From Eulemur rufifrons (taxonomy: Eukaryota > Chordata > Mammalia > Primates > Lemuridae): a stretch of DNA of 64,000 nucleotides. The notes under the pieces are model-generated. The model worked only from the letters and a program-made list of their open reading frames with translations, searched no databases and was not told the DNA's origin. The position numbers and the translations under genes are program-made. The stretch is taken from the NCBI RefSeq assembly GCF_041146395.1, contig NC_090995.1:15131501-15195500 (forward strand), read 5' to 3'. Below, piece after piece: positions 10,566-25,714 of this stretch (its first letter is position 1; every line of letters starts with the position of its first letter).

Positions 10566-12299
10566 TACAGTATGCTCACCTCCAGCATCTGTCTTCCTCA
10601 CCTCCACCTCCTCCTGCGTCCTGCCCAGGGTATATTAAGACATGTAGCATATAGAGAAGCAAAAGCTGTGCATATAGGAATACAAAAACATAGGGTAGGA
10701 GCAGAGTGGTGTAAGTTAACTCTTCCTTTTAGATTTTTTCCTATCATTTCCTTATTGTAAGTAGGTGATAAATTGCATGATGCATGATTTGACCAATGTC
10801 ATCCAAACTGGGTTATCGATGGTTCAGTTACAATGAGCCTAATATGAAATGTTAACTTAATTTTAAAAATAGCTCCCAGTGTATAAATTTAAGTAACCAT
10901 GAAAATGGCTTTTAAAAATCCTTTTTTTTTTTCAGATCAGGGTAACTGAGAATAAATATAATAACAACAAAAAAAGGAAAGGACAAAATATAATTTCTTT
11001 TAAAAAAACTTAAAAAAAATAAAGAAAAAAAAAATTTTTAAATCCTTTTTTTTTTTTTTTTTTGGTCCTGGTGATATATTAGCTTTTATTGAAATTTATC
11101 AGGACAATAACAGCTTATTGACTCAGAAAGATGACAATGAGTTGAATACTCTCCCAGGGACTGACTATTCCCCCCGGGGAGTTGGGTTGGGAATTGAATG
11201 GATGTATTAAGTATTTTAGGCCACCACAAAACACTGAATAGCCTTCAGTGGCCTGAAAATGTAGGTGATTAAGTATGCACGGGCCAAGTGACAAATGGCA
11301 TCAATCCCAAACCATTTCTGAGTGAAGACTTCTTGTTTAGGCATTTATAAGAAAGTAATCACTTAGAAAGATCTATCACCCACTTCAAATACTTCAATTA
11401 TTCATCTCACTAACACATTGAGCTCAATGCTCCTTGGTTGTCTAAATTGCTTCCCGATATTAATTTAAGAGTTTGGGGAGTGATCCTAACTCATTTAGGC
11501 CACTTGGTGCTGTTAAGACTTGTATATATTTCAGGAAAATATATTTCAGGAAAAGATGCCATTCAGCCAATGTTTTCAAAAAAAAATTCGTCAGCCCACA
11601 AACTTCTCACCAGCCTGTCCATTTACAAATTGCAGGCAATAAGTTCAGTATATAATACCTGCAATTACATGAAGTACATTATTATTGTTAGAAAAAAATT
11701 CTGCAAACCTGAACATTATGTTCCAGAAGCAAAGAACAGTTTTTGCAATCGTTATATAATTTGTTAATGTCACCAGTAATCTTCTGAGCTCCAGATTGGG
11801 GGGGATTTTTTTTCTTGTTATTGCTAAATAAAATCTAAATTATCAGTTTTAGTTGTGATTCCTTCATTGTTTTAAGTCTCGCAATCTAGAAAGAATTTCT
11901 ATAAAGAGGTGTAATCCTACATAGCCAAAATATTCATACATGAAACATGCATAACCCTAGGCGGATGTACTACTTTAGATATAAAATATTACTATAATAC
12001 TACGGGTATTAATTTAGAAACAAAACTGAGTTTTTAAAAAATGATCTAGTACTGCTTCCTGAACTTAATCTCTCTTTTTATGGACGCAGAGTAATCATCT
12101 ATTCAAGACCAAATTTAGTTCAGAGGCTTTCATTCTATACATGGGCTTTTATTTTATATGTGGGCTAAAGCCCACCCTTTGTCCAATAGAACTACAAAGC
12201 ATACGTAACTAGTTTAGTCAGAAATGCAATATCTGTACTTGAAGTCCTTCACAGAAATAGAACGTCAAACTCTCAACTAATCATAATACTTTATAACTA
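10566..12299. other. Single-copy AT-rich DNA with A/T tracts
   Basis: A-rich and T-rich tracts cluster at 10920-11065, where two T runs follow near-identical 'TAAAAATCC'/'TTTAAATCC' words about 120 bp apart. A 109-codon frame at 11438-11767 has no domain. A small direct repeat of 'ATATTTCAGGAAAA' type occurs at 11525-11553. No gene is supported. Confidence 0.45.
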
Positions 12300-12540
12300 A
12301 CATTTTAGTGAGCATTTACTATGTTTCACCCTAGCAGCTTAAGTCCTATGGTAAGTTCTTTAGAAGTACTAGCACCTTTAATTCTTACAGGAAACTTATA
12401 AGGGATGTAATATTTAATGTTATTATACTATTTTTCATATGCAGAAACTTGAGGCTTAGAGGGTTTAAATTCCATTCTAGAAACAACTCAACCAGTCAGA
12501 GCCCAGCGAGAATAAAACCAGGCTGTCTGATTCCAAAGTG
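12300..12540 (-). mobile_element. MIR SINE, long copy (probable)
   Basis: Complement of nearly the whole MIR: 'TGAGCATTTACTATG', 'TCTTTAGAAGTACTAGC', 'AATTCTTACAGGAAACTTATAAGG', 'CATATGCAGAAACTTGAGGC', 'CAGTCAGAGCCCAGCGAGAATAAAACCAGGCTGTCTGATTCC' in the order expected. Confidence 0.85.
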
Positions 12541-13064
12541 GGACCCCTTGATTCCCTCAAATATTCTCCCACTCCTGCCCAATTCTCACTGAAAGTCAAG
12601 TTTTGTGAAATTTGCTTACTGAAGATCGCCTGAAGGTCATGCAGTTCTTATATTTCTTTAAATATTCCGAGTTTGAACTTTATCGATGACACATTCTTAC
12701 AAGTCATGATTTTACTTTTGTGCAATCGCTGTAAGAGGAATTACACGTCAATATTTGGCACCGACCTACACCAAGGTTCATTATTAGAAACAGGCATATA
12801 AAATTCATAATTACTTTATAGAGAAGCTATCGAAGACATAATCCATCTACCAAAAGAGAATCCGCTTGTTTGTTTTTTAAATGGAAAACAATGTTGTTTT
12901 TTTTTTCTTTGTAAAACCATATGTCATTGTAGAAGAATTACCAGACAGCAGGAAAAATGAGTGTTCAAAACACTCATGCTCCCCACCACCCAGGGGTCAC
13001 CAGTGACAACCCTTCGAAGTGGGACATTCTTGGCCAATTTACTATCCCAACATGTCAGAAAGCG
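12541..13064. other. Single-copy AT-rich DNA
   Basis: No recognised repeat or gene. A 61-codon frame on the minus strand has no domain. Confidence 0.5.
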
Positions 13065-13475
13065 TGTTAGGCATGTTTGTCTGCTCAGGTTGCCGTAACA
13101 AAATACCACAGACTGGGGAACTTCACAATAGAAATTTGTTTTCTCACAGTTCTGGGGGCTGGAAGTCCACAGTTAGGGTGCCAGTAGCGTTGGTTTCTGG
13201 CGAGGTCCCTCTTCCTGGCTTGCAGATGTCACCTTCTTGGAGATGTCACCTTCCTGCTATGTCCTCATGTGGCCTTTCCTCTGTGTGTGCAGAGAGAGAG
13301 AGAGATCCCTGTATCTCTTCCTTTCTTTGAAGGACACCTTTCCTATCAGATTAGGGTCCCACCCTTTTGACTTCCTCTGACCTTAAGGTCCCGTCACCAA
13401 ACACAGTCACACTAAGTGTTAGTCCTTAAACATACGAATTTGGGGGGGGAGGAGACAATCCAGTCTATAACATTA
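13065..13475 (-). mobile_element. MLT1-type solo LTR (ERVL-MaLR)
   Basis: On the plus strand it reads as the complement of an MLT1 LTR: 'GGTTGCCGTAACAAAATACCACAGACTGGG', 'TTCTCACAGTTCTGGGGGCTGGAAGTCC', 'CTTCCTGGCTTGCAGATG', 'TCCTCATGTGGCCTTTCC', then 'CATACGAATTTGGGGGG' and 'CAATCCAGTCTATAACA' at the LTR start. No internal retroviral region follows on either side, so it is a solo LTR. A 103-codon frame through it is not a gene. Confidence 0.88.
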
Positions 13476-14549
13476 TGCACAGAATAACACTACCCATGTT
13501 GTGTTATAACCTGATTTGTCTCTAATCATTTTATCGTGTACATCTTGCCATGCAAAGAAATATTTATCTATAGTTTCATGGTTATTCTGATATATTAGAT
13601 ATACCCTAATGTATTAATAAATAGAAAACCTTCATGGTTGAGTGTGGAGTACATTTGAATTTTCCTCATTGTACACAACACCGCTGTGAGCTTTTTTGCA
13701 GCTACCAAATCTTTGCCTATGTCTTGGATCGTTTCCTGATACCATATTTCTAGTAGAATTGTCCAGTCAAATGGTAAGTGACTATTAAAACTTTTTATAT
13801 ACATTATCAAAATGCCTTTCAGAAAGGTTATATCAATTTACAAACTGGGGGGAAGGGAAAAAATTTACATACTCAACAGGCAGTAAGAGACTGCCAGTTT
13901 GTCACCAAAATACACGAAAGCTATTAACCCTTTGAGTGTCACATCTATTTCTATTTTCCTAGTTTACTTGCTTTTTATTTTATGTTTAGTGTTTCTGATA
14001 TATTGAATGTTTCCAGACTTTTCTCCCAAACTCTTCCACTATGATATCTACCTCTGGGATTATATGTAGAAAGGCAAGATGACATAAATAGTCATAGTGT
14101 CCTCTTTTTTAAAAAATCAGGGAAAAATATCTACTTAGGTCTCAGTATCAGAAAACATGTGCTTCTCCAGGACGATAGTATGTTTTTGTCTTATGAACAC
14201 TGTGTAGCTTGTCACTGATTTTGTTTCTTTCTTTCCTCTAACTACAAGTAAGCTTAGAAATAAATTAGTCATGCATCTAACCTACCTCTAACAACTACAG
14301 AAGATATGTAATGTATGCACTTCTATAGGATAATATAGTCCTTTACTATTTTCTTATATTTATTTTCACTCATCAAAATTTTCTCAACTGTTTATAATCT
14401 TTTCATAGTGTGTGCACGCTTGTGCACGTATGTGTGGCAAGATTCTTCAAACATCTTTAGAATTTAGAATACATTCATTTGAATAACCTTAATAGAATCA
14501 AATGTCATTATTTGATCAAATATAATAAATAAGGTAGGAAATCAAGTCT
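13476..14549. other. Single-copy AT-rich DNA
   Basis: No gene or clear repeat. A 71-codon minus-strand frame at 13595-13810 lacks any domain. Part of 13480-13800 could be a decayed LINE 3' end, but I could not match it with confidence. Confidence 0.45.
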
Positions 14550-14960
14550 ATAGAAGAAGTTTATAGACCTTGAGGTAGTAACACTATTTCTGAAAATCTA
14601 CTCTAAGTAGATTTGCCCAAAGTGTTCTACTGAAAATTTTGGAACAAGCTAAATGTTCAACAGGTAAATAAATTAAGGAACAGCCATACATTGTATCTTA
14701 AAATAGTTTAAAACCTTATTCTCAAAGAATACCATGAAACATAAGAAAAAGATCATGAAAAATCTTTCTTAAAAAAGGGGGAATAGGAAATGCTACATAC
14801 GGTATAAAGCCAACTTGTAAAAAGATAGATGCTATAAATTTAATATAAAATTGTACACATATACAAAATACATATATGCATAACATATATCTTATTACAC
14901 ATCTATTTTCATGTGTTTTTTTTAATTGTGACTTTTATGGTGGAAAACAACTTTGTCATG
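14550..14960 (+). mobile_element. L1M/HAL1-like LINE fragment
   Basis: The text follows the 3' part of old L1 ORF2 and its downstream region: 'GGAACAAGCTAAATGTTCAAC', 'GGTAAATAAATTAAGGAACAGCC', 'ATACCATGAAAC', 'AAAAAAGGGGG' and AT-rich tail. Reading frames are broken. It includes a perfect short hairpin, AAATCTACT-CTA-AGTAGATTT, at 14594-14614. Confidence 0.65.
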
Positions 14961-15159
14961 AGCAAGTAAGAAAACAAGGATCTGGACCAACAACAGCCAA
15001 GGATTTCTCAATAAGTAGCACAGGTGAAGGTTTGCAAAAGATCTCAGGGTTTACCTGGAAGAGGAAGAATCAATGACAAGAAAACTCAGTTTATGATCAA
15101 ACCATTTTTGTCATTGTTTGAGTCATTTCCAGCCACAGGGTCTTTCACTGTGAGTTGTG

Positions 15160-15530
15160 TGTAGCTGCTTACATTGAACCTGTCATCTCCCCTACGGCCT
15201 CAGTATGGAATCAGCTTCCTTAAATGTTCTCCTAATACCTATTCTCCTAACTGACTCCTACTCATCCTTCAGATCTCAAACGCCACTTCCTTCTGGAAAC
15301 CACAGACCTACCCAGAACAGGTCAAATTCCCATTTTATATAATTTCTTCACAGTTTTATACTTCCCCAATTGCACTTCTCCCAAATGTAATTAATAATGA
15401 AGTCAATGATGAGTTGCCTACTGGCTGGTTCCTTCTCCTCCAGAAGTTTGATGAGTGCAGGGACCAACCCCATCTTACTCACCTGTACCCCCAAAGCCGA
15501 GCCCCGGCAAATAACAATGAGAGGCAGCAT
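15160..15530 (+). mobile_element. L2 LINE 3' fragment
   Basis: Typical L2 3' text: 'ACTGACTCCTACTCATCCTTCAGATCTCAAACGCCACTTCCTTCTGGAA', followed by a decayed part and the 'TTTGATGAGTGCAGGGACC' equivalent. A 60-codon antisense frame looks like a helical repeat protein by chance but is only L2 read backwards. Confidence 0.85.
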
Positions 15531-15534
15531 ATTC

Positions 15535-15745
15535 CTATGGGTGAAGCACTCTTCTTAGCACTTTAGGTATTTTAATTTATTTAATCTCCGCAACCGTCCT
15601 ATAAGGGAGTTACTAAAATCATGCTCACGTTACAGAACAGGTGATAACTGAGGCGCAGAGGCCCACAGAGGTCACACGACTGGCAAATGGTGGGGCCGTG
15701 ACTTGAGCCCCGGCAGCCGGACATCCTGAACTGTGACCTGCGCCT
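15535..15745 (-). mobile_element. MIR SINE
   Basis: Complement of MIR: 'GCACTTTAGGTATTTTAATTTATTTAATCTCCGCAACCGTCCTATAAGG', 'ACTGAGGCGCAGAGGCCC', 'GGTCACACGACTGGCAAATGGTGGGGCCG'. It abuts the preceding L2. Confidence 0.88.
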
Positions 15746-16300
15746 CCTTCCTGTGGTGCCCCATGAGTATCTGAACGAATGTTTGAAGAAATGAATGATG
15801 AAGCACATTAGCAATGAAATGTGTGTTTGCCAGGAATTAAGCACAGGCAGAGACATGGCCTGCCACAGCTGCAGTGCCTCATGTCATGGTCCCCTGACCG
15901 TTAATAGATGCAGAAGACTCCGGTCCGGTAATAGAAACACCATGAACAAAGCTCCAAAAACCCTCATTAGAAATTCAATGATAATGATTTCTTTAGAGGA
16001 ATAGACTATTTAAGGCTTTAGATTTCGACGACAGCAATCTGAAATTAAAAGATTTGGAGTAAAGGCACAAATGTTTTTATGATACATACATGCATCCACT
16101 GTAATTATAACCGCTGACCAACCACAAAGCCCTACCTCCTTCGCAAGCTCTTATTTCCTGTTGAAATCATCTTTGAAAGAGGGTCTGTAATTGCAAACAA
16201 GTTGTGCAGAATAAACAAGCCATTATTGTAATGAGGATGATTCTTGCTGAGGATTATTTTTAAAAGCCAAATTATAGACTCCCAGTCTAAATCGTATCTG
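15746..16300. other. Single-copy DNA
   Basis: No gene or repeat is recognised. A short frame at 15795-16004 has no domain. Confidence 0.45.
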
Positions 16301-16319
16301 GTTTTTTTTTTTTTTTTTG

Positions 16320-17160
16320 TCACTTGCTTTCAAATTTGGTGCTTATTTGCATTTTGCCTGACCTGCTAGTTAGAGCACAAGTTCACGGAGCCCCTCCTGA
16401 AGCCATAATGAGCTTAGGTAATAACCGCCACATAATTGTGTTCAACCGCATACAAGTGTTTGCTTTTTACTGCTGTGCGTCTGCCTCCGAGATTTTTGAG
16501 ATGCAATTATGCATTGCAAAATTTGCAAAGTCGCCAGCCTTGCTTGGACTATTTTTGCTATGTTTCACATTTAAACTGCTTAAGTGTATAAGTGGAGGTA
16601 TAAAACAGCCAGGTTTTCCAGACGAGAAAATTACTGTTACTTAAATGGCAGAATTTCTGCTCCATGGCTTCCTATTTCCATGTCTTGCCTCGGCCACGTA
16701 TCTTTCTAACCATCTGTTTCTTTCTGGCGACCGGTGACAGGGAGGCAGGCAACTGTATCTGCATTACGACGTGGTTTGACATCTGGTCTCTAAATCCAAC
16801 CGCGGTGTTTATTGGTGAATTGTTTCAATAGGAGATCATATTAGTTACACTTGCAGATCTCTGTTCATTAGCATTTCCAGCCCTGCTCACGCTAGCGTGG
16901 CACGCCAGTTCCCCTGGAGAAAGAGTACAGCATGCTTTCCTGCAGGTGGCACAGAATTTGGGGATGTGAATATGACATTTTTTTTTAAAGTTACAAGAAT
17001 ATACTACATAGGAATTACAATTTGAGATTTCGGTTATGATGGGGAAGGTTCGATACACATCGCAATGTGTGTGTGCTTTTAAGCATCCTCGAGTCCGCTC
17101 TTGTTGAACCAATCCAAAAGCTCTGTTGAAATCATGACACATACCTATCTTACTGGACAA
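16320..17160. promoter_or_regulatory. Candidate conserved non-coding block (long)
   Basis: About 840 bp of single-copy DNA of even complexity. It holds an octamer ATTTGCAT at 16345-16352, a POU/homeodomain-rich part 'GAGATGCAATTATGCATTGC' at 16498-16517, and many short TTGCAAA words. The second half contains 'GTTTATTGGTGAATTG' and 'CTGTTCATTAGCATTTCC'. Frames of 106 and 111 codons cross it but show no domain. No recognised repeat interrupts it. Enhancer function is inferred from composition and would need alignment to other mammals. Confidence 0.4.
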
Positions 17161-17886
<726 letters not shown>

Positions 17887-17944
17887 TCAAAAAAAAAAAA
17901 AAAGAAAAGAAAAAAGCAAGCCCGTAGAACACTAAGGATATATT

Positions 17945-18260
17945 TACCAGCTCCTTCACCCGAAACTAAATTCCCCTTTAAATTTGCTTAAAATCATTAG
18001 ACTAACCCTGCATAATCTTTCCCATGTACTCACCCATACCTGTCATCGTCCTAGAGAAGTTATATTCATCCTTTATGATTCAGTGCATACGTCACCTTAT
18101 CTGTGAAGACTTCCTTGACCCTCCCAGACAGAGTCAGGTGCTTCGACACAACTCTCCTCTGTACTCTGAAATGTCTCTATTATTCTGCACATGCTTCTGC
18201 TAAGGCCCTTGTGAAAGTATGTTCAGATCATGTGTTCACAGGACAGTTCCATCTGCTGTA
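17945..18260 (+). mobile_element. L2 LINE 3' fragment
   Basis: L2 text in order: 'TATTCATCCTTTATGATTCAG', 'GTCACCTTATCTGTGAAGACTTCCTTGACCCTCCCAGACAGAGTC', 'TGTCTCTATTATTCTGCACATGC'. A possible L2 3' tip 'AATTTGTTGGATGAATGAA' lies at about 18680-18700, which suggests later sequence separates the two. Confidence 0.85.
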
Positions 18261-18849
18261 TACAGTAAGTCTGTGCAACAGACTCAGTAATGCCAGTGGC
18301 AAAGAACAATAAGAGTTTAGTTTATTCCCAGGTCTGGGGTCACCTAAGTGCTCTAAGTGTTTTGCGTAGTGTCCAGCAGATGACATGGAGAAGCTCTTCT
18401 AGAAGCAATGACATGACAAAGCCGGAAGAGAGCAAGCAGAATTATGTGAGGCCTCCTAAGCTTGGCTCAAAACCAGCACACTCACTTCTGCGCATATATA
18501 TAAAATTGGCCAAAACACGTCACACGGCCAAGTCCAAAGTCAGAGCATGAGTAAATGTATGTTTTATCCGTGTTGAGGTCATGCTAAGGAGATGAACGCA
18601 GGAAAGAGTGAAAACCCTGATGCATGTAATTCCACCTACCATAATGTTTAAGACAGCAAATGTCACACATCCAATAGAAATTTGTTGGATGAATGAAGAA
18701 ATAGAACAAAAAAAAAAACACTCTGAATAAATACCAATGTTTGTAAAAATAAAATATATTATACCTTATTTTAAAATATCCAGTGTTTAGATTCTTCTTT
18801 ACTAAGCTTTGAGTTACCCGTTGAACCTCATTTGGACTTCAGTGTTTGC
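18261..18849. other. Single-copy DNA between L2 body and LTR
   Basis: No gene. A possible L2 end at 18680-18700, then AT-rich DNA. Frames of 69 and 86 codons at 18103-18550 overlap L2 sequence and have no domain. Confidence 0.45.
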
Positions 18850-19250
18850 ATTAGTTTCCTATTGTTGTGGTAGCAAACTACCAAACATTTGGGAGCTTAA
18901 AACAACACAAGTTTATTATCTCACAGTTGTGGAGGGCAGAGCCTGAATGGGTCTCACTGGGCTAGAATCGAATGACGTTCCTTTTGGAGACCCTGGGAGA
19001 GAGTCAGTTTTCTTACCTTTTTCAGCTCCTAAAAGTTGCCGCTATCCCTTGGTTCATGGTCTCTTCCATCCTCAGAGCCAGTGGTGGCCGGTCAAGCCCT
19101 TTTCCTGTGGCATCACCCGGACACTCTTCTGCAAGTCCCCTAAAATTCCAGTCATTTCTGGTAAATTGATGTTGTCCTCGTTGATCTCTAGGGCCTTTCC
19201 AACTCAAGTTCCCCTGATTCTGTGACAACAGCACCTCCAATTATACCTTA
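18850..19250 (-). mobile_element. MLT1-type solo LTR (ERVL-MaLR), older copy
   Basis: Complement of an MLT1 LTR: 'ATTAGTTTCCTATTGTTG', 'GGGAGCTTAAAACAACACAAGTTTATTATCTCACAG', 'GGGTCTCACTGGGCTAGAATC', 'GCCAGTGGTGGCCGGTCAAG'. The distal part near the LTR start is lost. No internal region is attached. Frames of 65-92 codons here are repeat sequence. Confidence 0.85.
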
Positions 19251-19396
19251 GAAGACACTGAAGCCTAATTCGTCATCATAAAAACAGAAGTGTAGGTGAA
19301 CATTAGCCGTGTGATGGGTGCACAGAGAAGGGTCCTTATTAACTCCCTCTGGGTGGTTTTAGGGGCTGCATGGAGAGGTGAGAGCTGAGTTTACAC

Positions 19397-19577
19397 GTCC
19401 CTGGAGTACCTGGGACTACAGGCATGCGCCACCACACCCAGCTAATTTTTCAGTTTTTTATAGAGACGGGCTCTTGCTCTTGCTCAGGCCGGCCTCAAAC
19501 TCTTGGCCTCAAGTGATCCTCCTGTCTCAGCCTCCCAAAGTGCTAAGAATACAGGCATATGCCACCACACCTGGCCA
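19397..19577 (-). mobile_element. Old Alu fragment (minus strand)
   Basis: Starts within the right arm ('GTACCTGGGACTACAGGCATGCGCC') and ends at 'CACACCTGGCC', so the tail side is lost. It is more diverged than the other Alus, has only a short linker 'TTTTTCAGTTTTTTATAGAGACGGG' and lacks the AT-rich strepsirrhine linker, so it is probably an AluJ-age copy. Confidence 0.85.
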
Positions 19578-19866
19578 TTCATTTGCTTCTTAAATATTTT
19601 TTGAGAGTCTTCTATGCAAAATAAAATATGCCAGGAGACGAATCATAGGAACAATAGTAGGTTAAGGTTTCACCACATTTACGTCTCCAAAGATAATTTG
19701 TTTTCACCATTTAAAGTTACGACTATATTCTTTAAATAGAGGTTTGTGTCTTCATCTTGCTTTTTTAACACTCTTTTTATCTCCTCTTCAAGAAAATTCA
19801 TTTTCCTTGTTTTACTTGCAGCTTGCTGTTTCAATGACAACTTTGTAGTATTCAAAATAAGGCTGA

Positions 19867-21900
<2,034 letters not shown>

Positions 21901-22081
21901 TTCACAGTCTTTTGAAAGAAATTTCACTATCTCAGCGAGCGAGGAGGGCACCTCTAAAACCGAGTAGGCTCAGAGCGTTTTCATGGCGAAGTTTCCCGAG
22001 CAGTAACCGACCCGAAATATCTTCACATAGATCATACGTGACCTGTAAGGAAACATTTCTCAAGAAAACGGCGCCCCAGAA

Positions 22082-22110
<29 letters not shown>
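22082..22110. repeat. (CA)n microsatellite
   Basis: About 14 uninterrupted CA units, followed by a less regular 'CGTGTGAGGACACACACACCGCGCACACAG' part. Confidence 0.97.
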
Positions 22111-22112
<2 letters not shown>

Positions 22113-23221
22113 TGAGGACACACACACCGCGCACACAGAACACACTGTTTTTAATAGCCAAGGGCACTTTGGCACAATGCGGGGCGGTGGTTGTCAACAT
22201 AAACAGATGGTCAGAGAAGTGGGCAAACACTTCGTGTGAACTAGTTCCATAAATGAAGTTTTTTTATTTTTTTTTTTATTTCATTCTAAATGCCATCCTT
22301 ACTTAACCAGCTTTCAGACAAGATGATACATGGAGCCAGTTGGAAAGAGCTCCCCGCCAGGCTTCTGTGTTTTTATGACAAAATTAAAAGTCCACAGATG
22401 GAATAACTCAAAGCTAATTCTTACAGAGTTTGTTTAGTTAGGAGGGTGGGGGGTGGCGGGCAGAAGAATACCATATTGCTTCAAATTAAAGCCACGTCTA
22501 CAAATGGAGAGACTTTTAATTGGGGAAGGAAAAAAAAAAAAAAACGTAGAAACAGCTTTTTAAAGAAATAACATGTCTGTTTTTTAAATGAGTGGAATTA
22601 TTTATCCATTGAAATAGCAACTTCCCCCAAAGAGTTTGAGGATCATTTAGGAAATTCCCAAGTCCGAACTCAACTCTCCAACATCTCAGCAGCCTTCCAG
22701 CCACTGCTCTGAAAAGTATCGGTTTGCCACTTTGGCTGAACTCTACCGATATACAATCTCCACATCACGTCTTCACCAGCCATTACATTTCAAAACCCAA
22801 AGGAATGACTCCCGCATGAGAATTATGAGAAGAAAGGTGCTAACAGGAAACGGAGAGAAAGCCAGCTGTCCTGGCATCCTGCGTTCTGCGAAAGACTTAG
22901 GACTTTGCTGGAATATTTAGCTGGTTTCTTCAGTGAGGAAATGAAATAGAACTGATGTTTTGCCAAACATGGTGGCCCATGGATAAAGCATGAAATGTAT
23001 GTAACACTATCTGTCGGAGAAAAAAATAAAACAAAGGGAGAGAATCTACAGTGAAAGAAAAATATCATATATTAGTCCTATCAAATGGAATAGGTTACCT
23101 AATCTTCCAATAACAAACAAACAAAATCCAGCACATAAAATTCGGTTACAAAAACTAAACTCTGAAAAGAAATTGTATCGACGGCATTTTCAACGCAGTA
23201 AACGCTCACTCAGAAGTCCAA

Positions 23222-23266
23222 AAGAAAAAAAAAAAGAAAGAAAGAAAGAAAGAAAAAGAAAAAAGA
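23222..23266. repeat. (AAAG)n microsatellite
   Basis: An A run leads into five GAAA units and then a decayed A/G tract. Confidence 0.95.
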
Positions 23267-24064
23267 TGTAGTTAATAAAATACTCGTTTTGGACTACAAA
23301 ATATACATGGAAGTGTTTTCATCAGACTTGACATAATTAGCTTGCTAGTTTCAGATAAATCTAAGTGTCCATGGTATATACAGGAAGTCAACTCATATAC
23401 CAGCTTCTATTTCTCTTCTAGGAATATATGTACTCATTTCCACAAAAGACATTTTTCACTACCAAAGTTGGGGGGAAGGGAACTCTTAGCATAAAACTGC
23501 GTACAACATTTGCTAAGAAACAGCTGCTCTTCTTCCAAAATTCCACTCTGCTACCCCGGACTCATGGAGCCTGAGTAGGTTTCTAAGCAATGCATAAATT
23601 AAGACCCTAAAGAACAGAATTTCTACCTGGTGCCCAGTAGTCAGAGCCACGGGTTCTAAAGTATTTCACAGCCACAGAGGAGTGAGTAGAACAAACCGAA
23701 TCAGGAGTTCTACATTTCTCACCGAATGGTTCACCTGTGATTTCAGTTTCTTTAAGGAGAAAATCACCCTATTATCTGATATTTCCTGTTGCACATACGA
23801 TTATCTTTTATTTTAGGCATTCTTTTTAGTGGTTTCGTTTGTTTTCTCTAGGCTCCTTATCATAAGAATCCCAGGCAGCATTATTGTATAGCCTATTTTT
23901 TAAACTTCTTTGACATTAGAAAAGGTCTGTTTCTTAAATCCCTACTTAACTATTTGAAGAAATCACTACAAGGTTAACTTAAAATTAGCATTTATCTTAA
24001 TACAGTATGCGCTTTATCAAAACAAGTTGCAATATTCCACTTCCTATTTGAAAAGTGTTCTGCA

Positions 24065-24393
24065 GGCTGGGCGCGGTGGCTCAGGGCTGTAATCCTAGCA
24101 CTCTGGGAGGCAGAGGCGGGAGGATCGCTCTTGAGGTCAGGAGTTCGAGACCAGCCTGAGCAAGAGCTAGACCCTGTCTCTACTAAAAATAGAAAGAAAT
24201 TAGCCGGACAACTAAAAATATATGGAAAAAATCAGCCGGGCATGGTGGCACATGCCTGTAGTCCCAGCTACTCGGGAGGCTGAGGCAGGAGGATCGCTTG
24301 AGCCCAGGAGTTGGAGGTTGCTGTGAGCGAGGCTGACGCCACGGCACTCTAGCCCAGGCAACAGAGTAAGACTCTGTCTATAAAAAAAAAAGA
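24065..24393 (+). mobile_element. Alu dimer, strepsirrhine type, with target-site duplication
   Basis: Full-length Alu with a perfect 14-bp duplication AAAAGTGTTCTGCA at 24051-24064 and 24394-24407. Confidence 0.97.
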
Positions 24394-24407
24394 AAAAGTG
24401 TTCTGCA

Positions 24408-25714
24408 GACATCAGTGTGCCAAGAGAGGCAGACTTTGGGTATGTTTTGATAGTTAAAGAAGCATCAGGTCTTTAAATAAAAGGCAGAAGCTATTTATAT
24501 CGTATGTGGCTCTTAAAAAAATGTAGGTGACACTGAGAATGTGAAAACTAGTATTTTGGATCCTTACGAGTAAATGTTGTCAAGGTAGGACAGATTTTAA
24601 AATGTGAAAGACAAAACTCGGCGTGTTACACAACTTAATCCTCATTTAAACTTATTTCTGGGCGACCACTAGAAATCACAAATATTACATTACCGCAGTA
24701 AGAAATTTAAAACAACGTTGGAATGCTGGAAGAACAGGTTCCACTGCAGACAAGGTGGAACCTAGGAGGATACCATAGATTGCATTTTACTTAGGAAGAA
24801 CACACACTGTTCAGTAGCCGGGGAGGGATGAACTGATTTGTACTCGCAAGAGCAGAAATAGATGGAAATCAGAATAAAAACCAATTATAAAAATGGGAGG
24901 TGGTCAATATTACAAGGATGCATTTCCTCAAGATATTAGAACCTAAGATAAAATCTTGATGGAATCCTCTTTCTGCAATGGATAAAAGTTCATCTTCTAT
25001 TAGAGAAGAGAGTTTTTCCCAAAATGTTAATTATTGATACATAGGGGGAAAATATTCCCCTGGTAAATTATATTTGAGAAACACCGGGTTAAAGAGGTTT
25101 CTGAACGTCAGGATTTCTTAAAGCAGGAAGATATTAATGTGCAAAATTAATCTCCCAGCAGGAGGCTTCTATTTTGAGTTTCCCAACTTACTTGCCCACG
25201 AAACTTCTTTTAACCAAGTTTGAGACATGAATGTTTTACAGACATCACTGAAAAATGGCAATAATTGCTACCGTATCTTTTTAGGCCCCGCTATTTCCAA
25301 CTGAACATTATTTATTTCCTGAATAGCAAGCACTTAAAAACATTACAGTTTTAGTTTCCTTTGACAATAAATTTGTTTCTTGCATTTTGAGACCCCTGAA
25401 ATTGTATGCAATGCCAAAACAGGCACTTTTTTCTCCAAAGTGACATGAGGTATGTACAAGGAGAAAGTAGGGAGGAGAGGAAGTTATATTCTATGAATAC
25501 ACCCTAGCAACCACCTTGAGATTTGAAGTTGTATAGCTACTATTAACAGTTCTCTTCACAGAGAGAGGACTCGTGCTTTGCTTGAGATGTCAGGATCTAT
25601 GTGGTTCTTTCAACAGACTCCAAATTCCAAGTTCAGAGAGAGAAAATGGTACAATCCCAGGAACAAGAGTCGGAAGCCTGGAAAGTGCTCTTGTTAACCA
25701 TATCTAGATAATTC
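24408..25714. other. Single-copy AT-rich DNA
   Basis: No gene or confident repeat. A small symmetric element GGGGAAAATATTCCCC lies near 25044-25060. Confidence 0.45.

Larger units (their letters stand above)
21901..24050. other. Single-copy DNA, AT-rich, with microsatellites
   Basis: Contains a CA repeat at 22082-22110 and an AAAG tract at 23222-23266, each listed separately. The stretch 22300-22460 has balanced complexity with 'AAAGCTAATTCTTACAG' type words. No gene or known repeat family is recognised in the rest. Confidence 0.45.

Noticed and set aside
15348..15530. Armadillo-like repeat protein fragment on the minus strand
   Set aside because: It is the antisense of an L2 element; similarity to helical repeats is a chance of leucine-rich text.
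16324..16644. 106-codon frame in the enhancer-like block as an exon
   Set aside because: No domain, and the sequence words look regulatory; nothing supports a splice acceptor or donor here.
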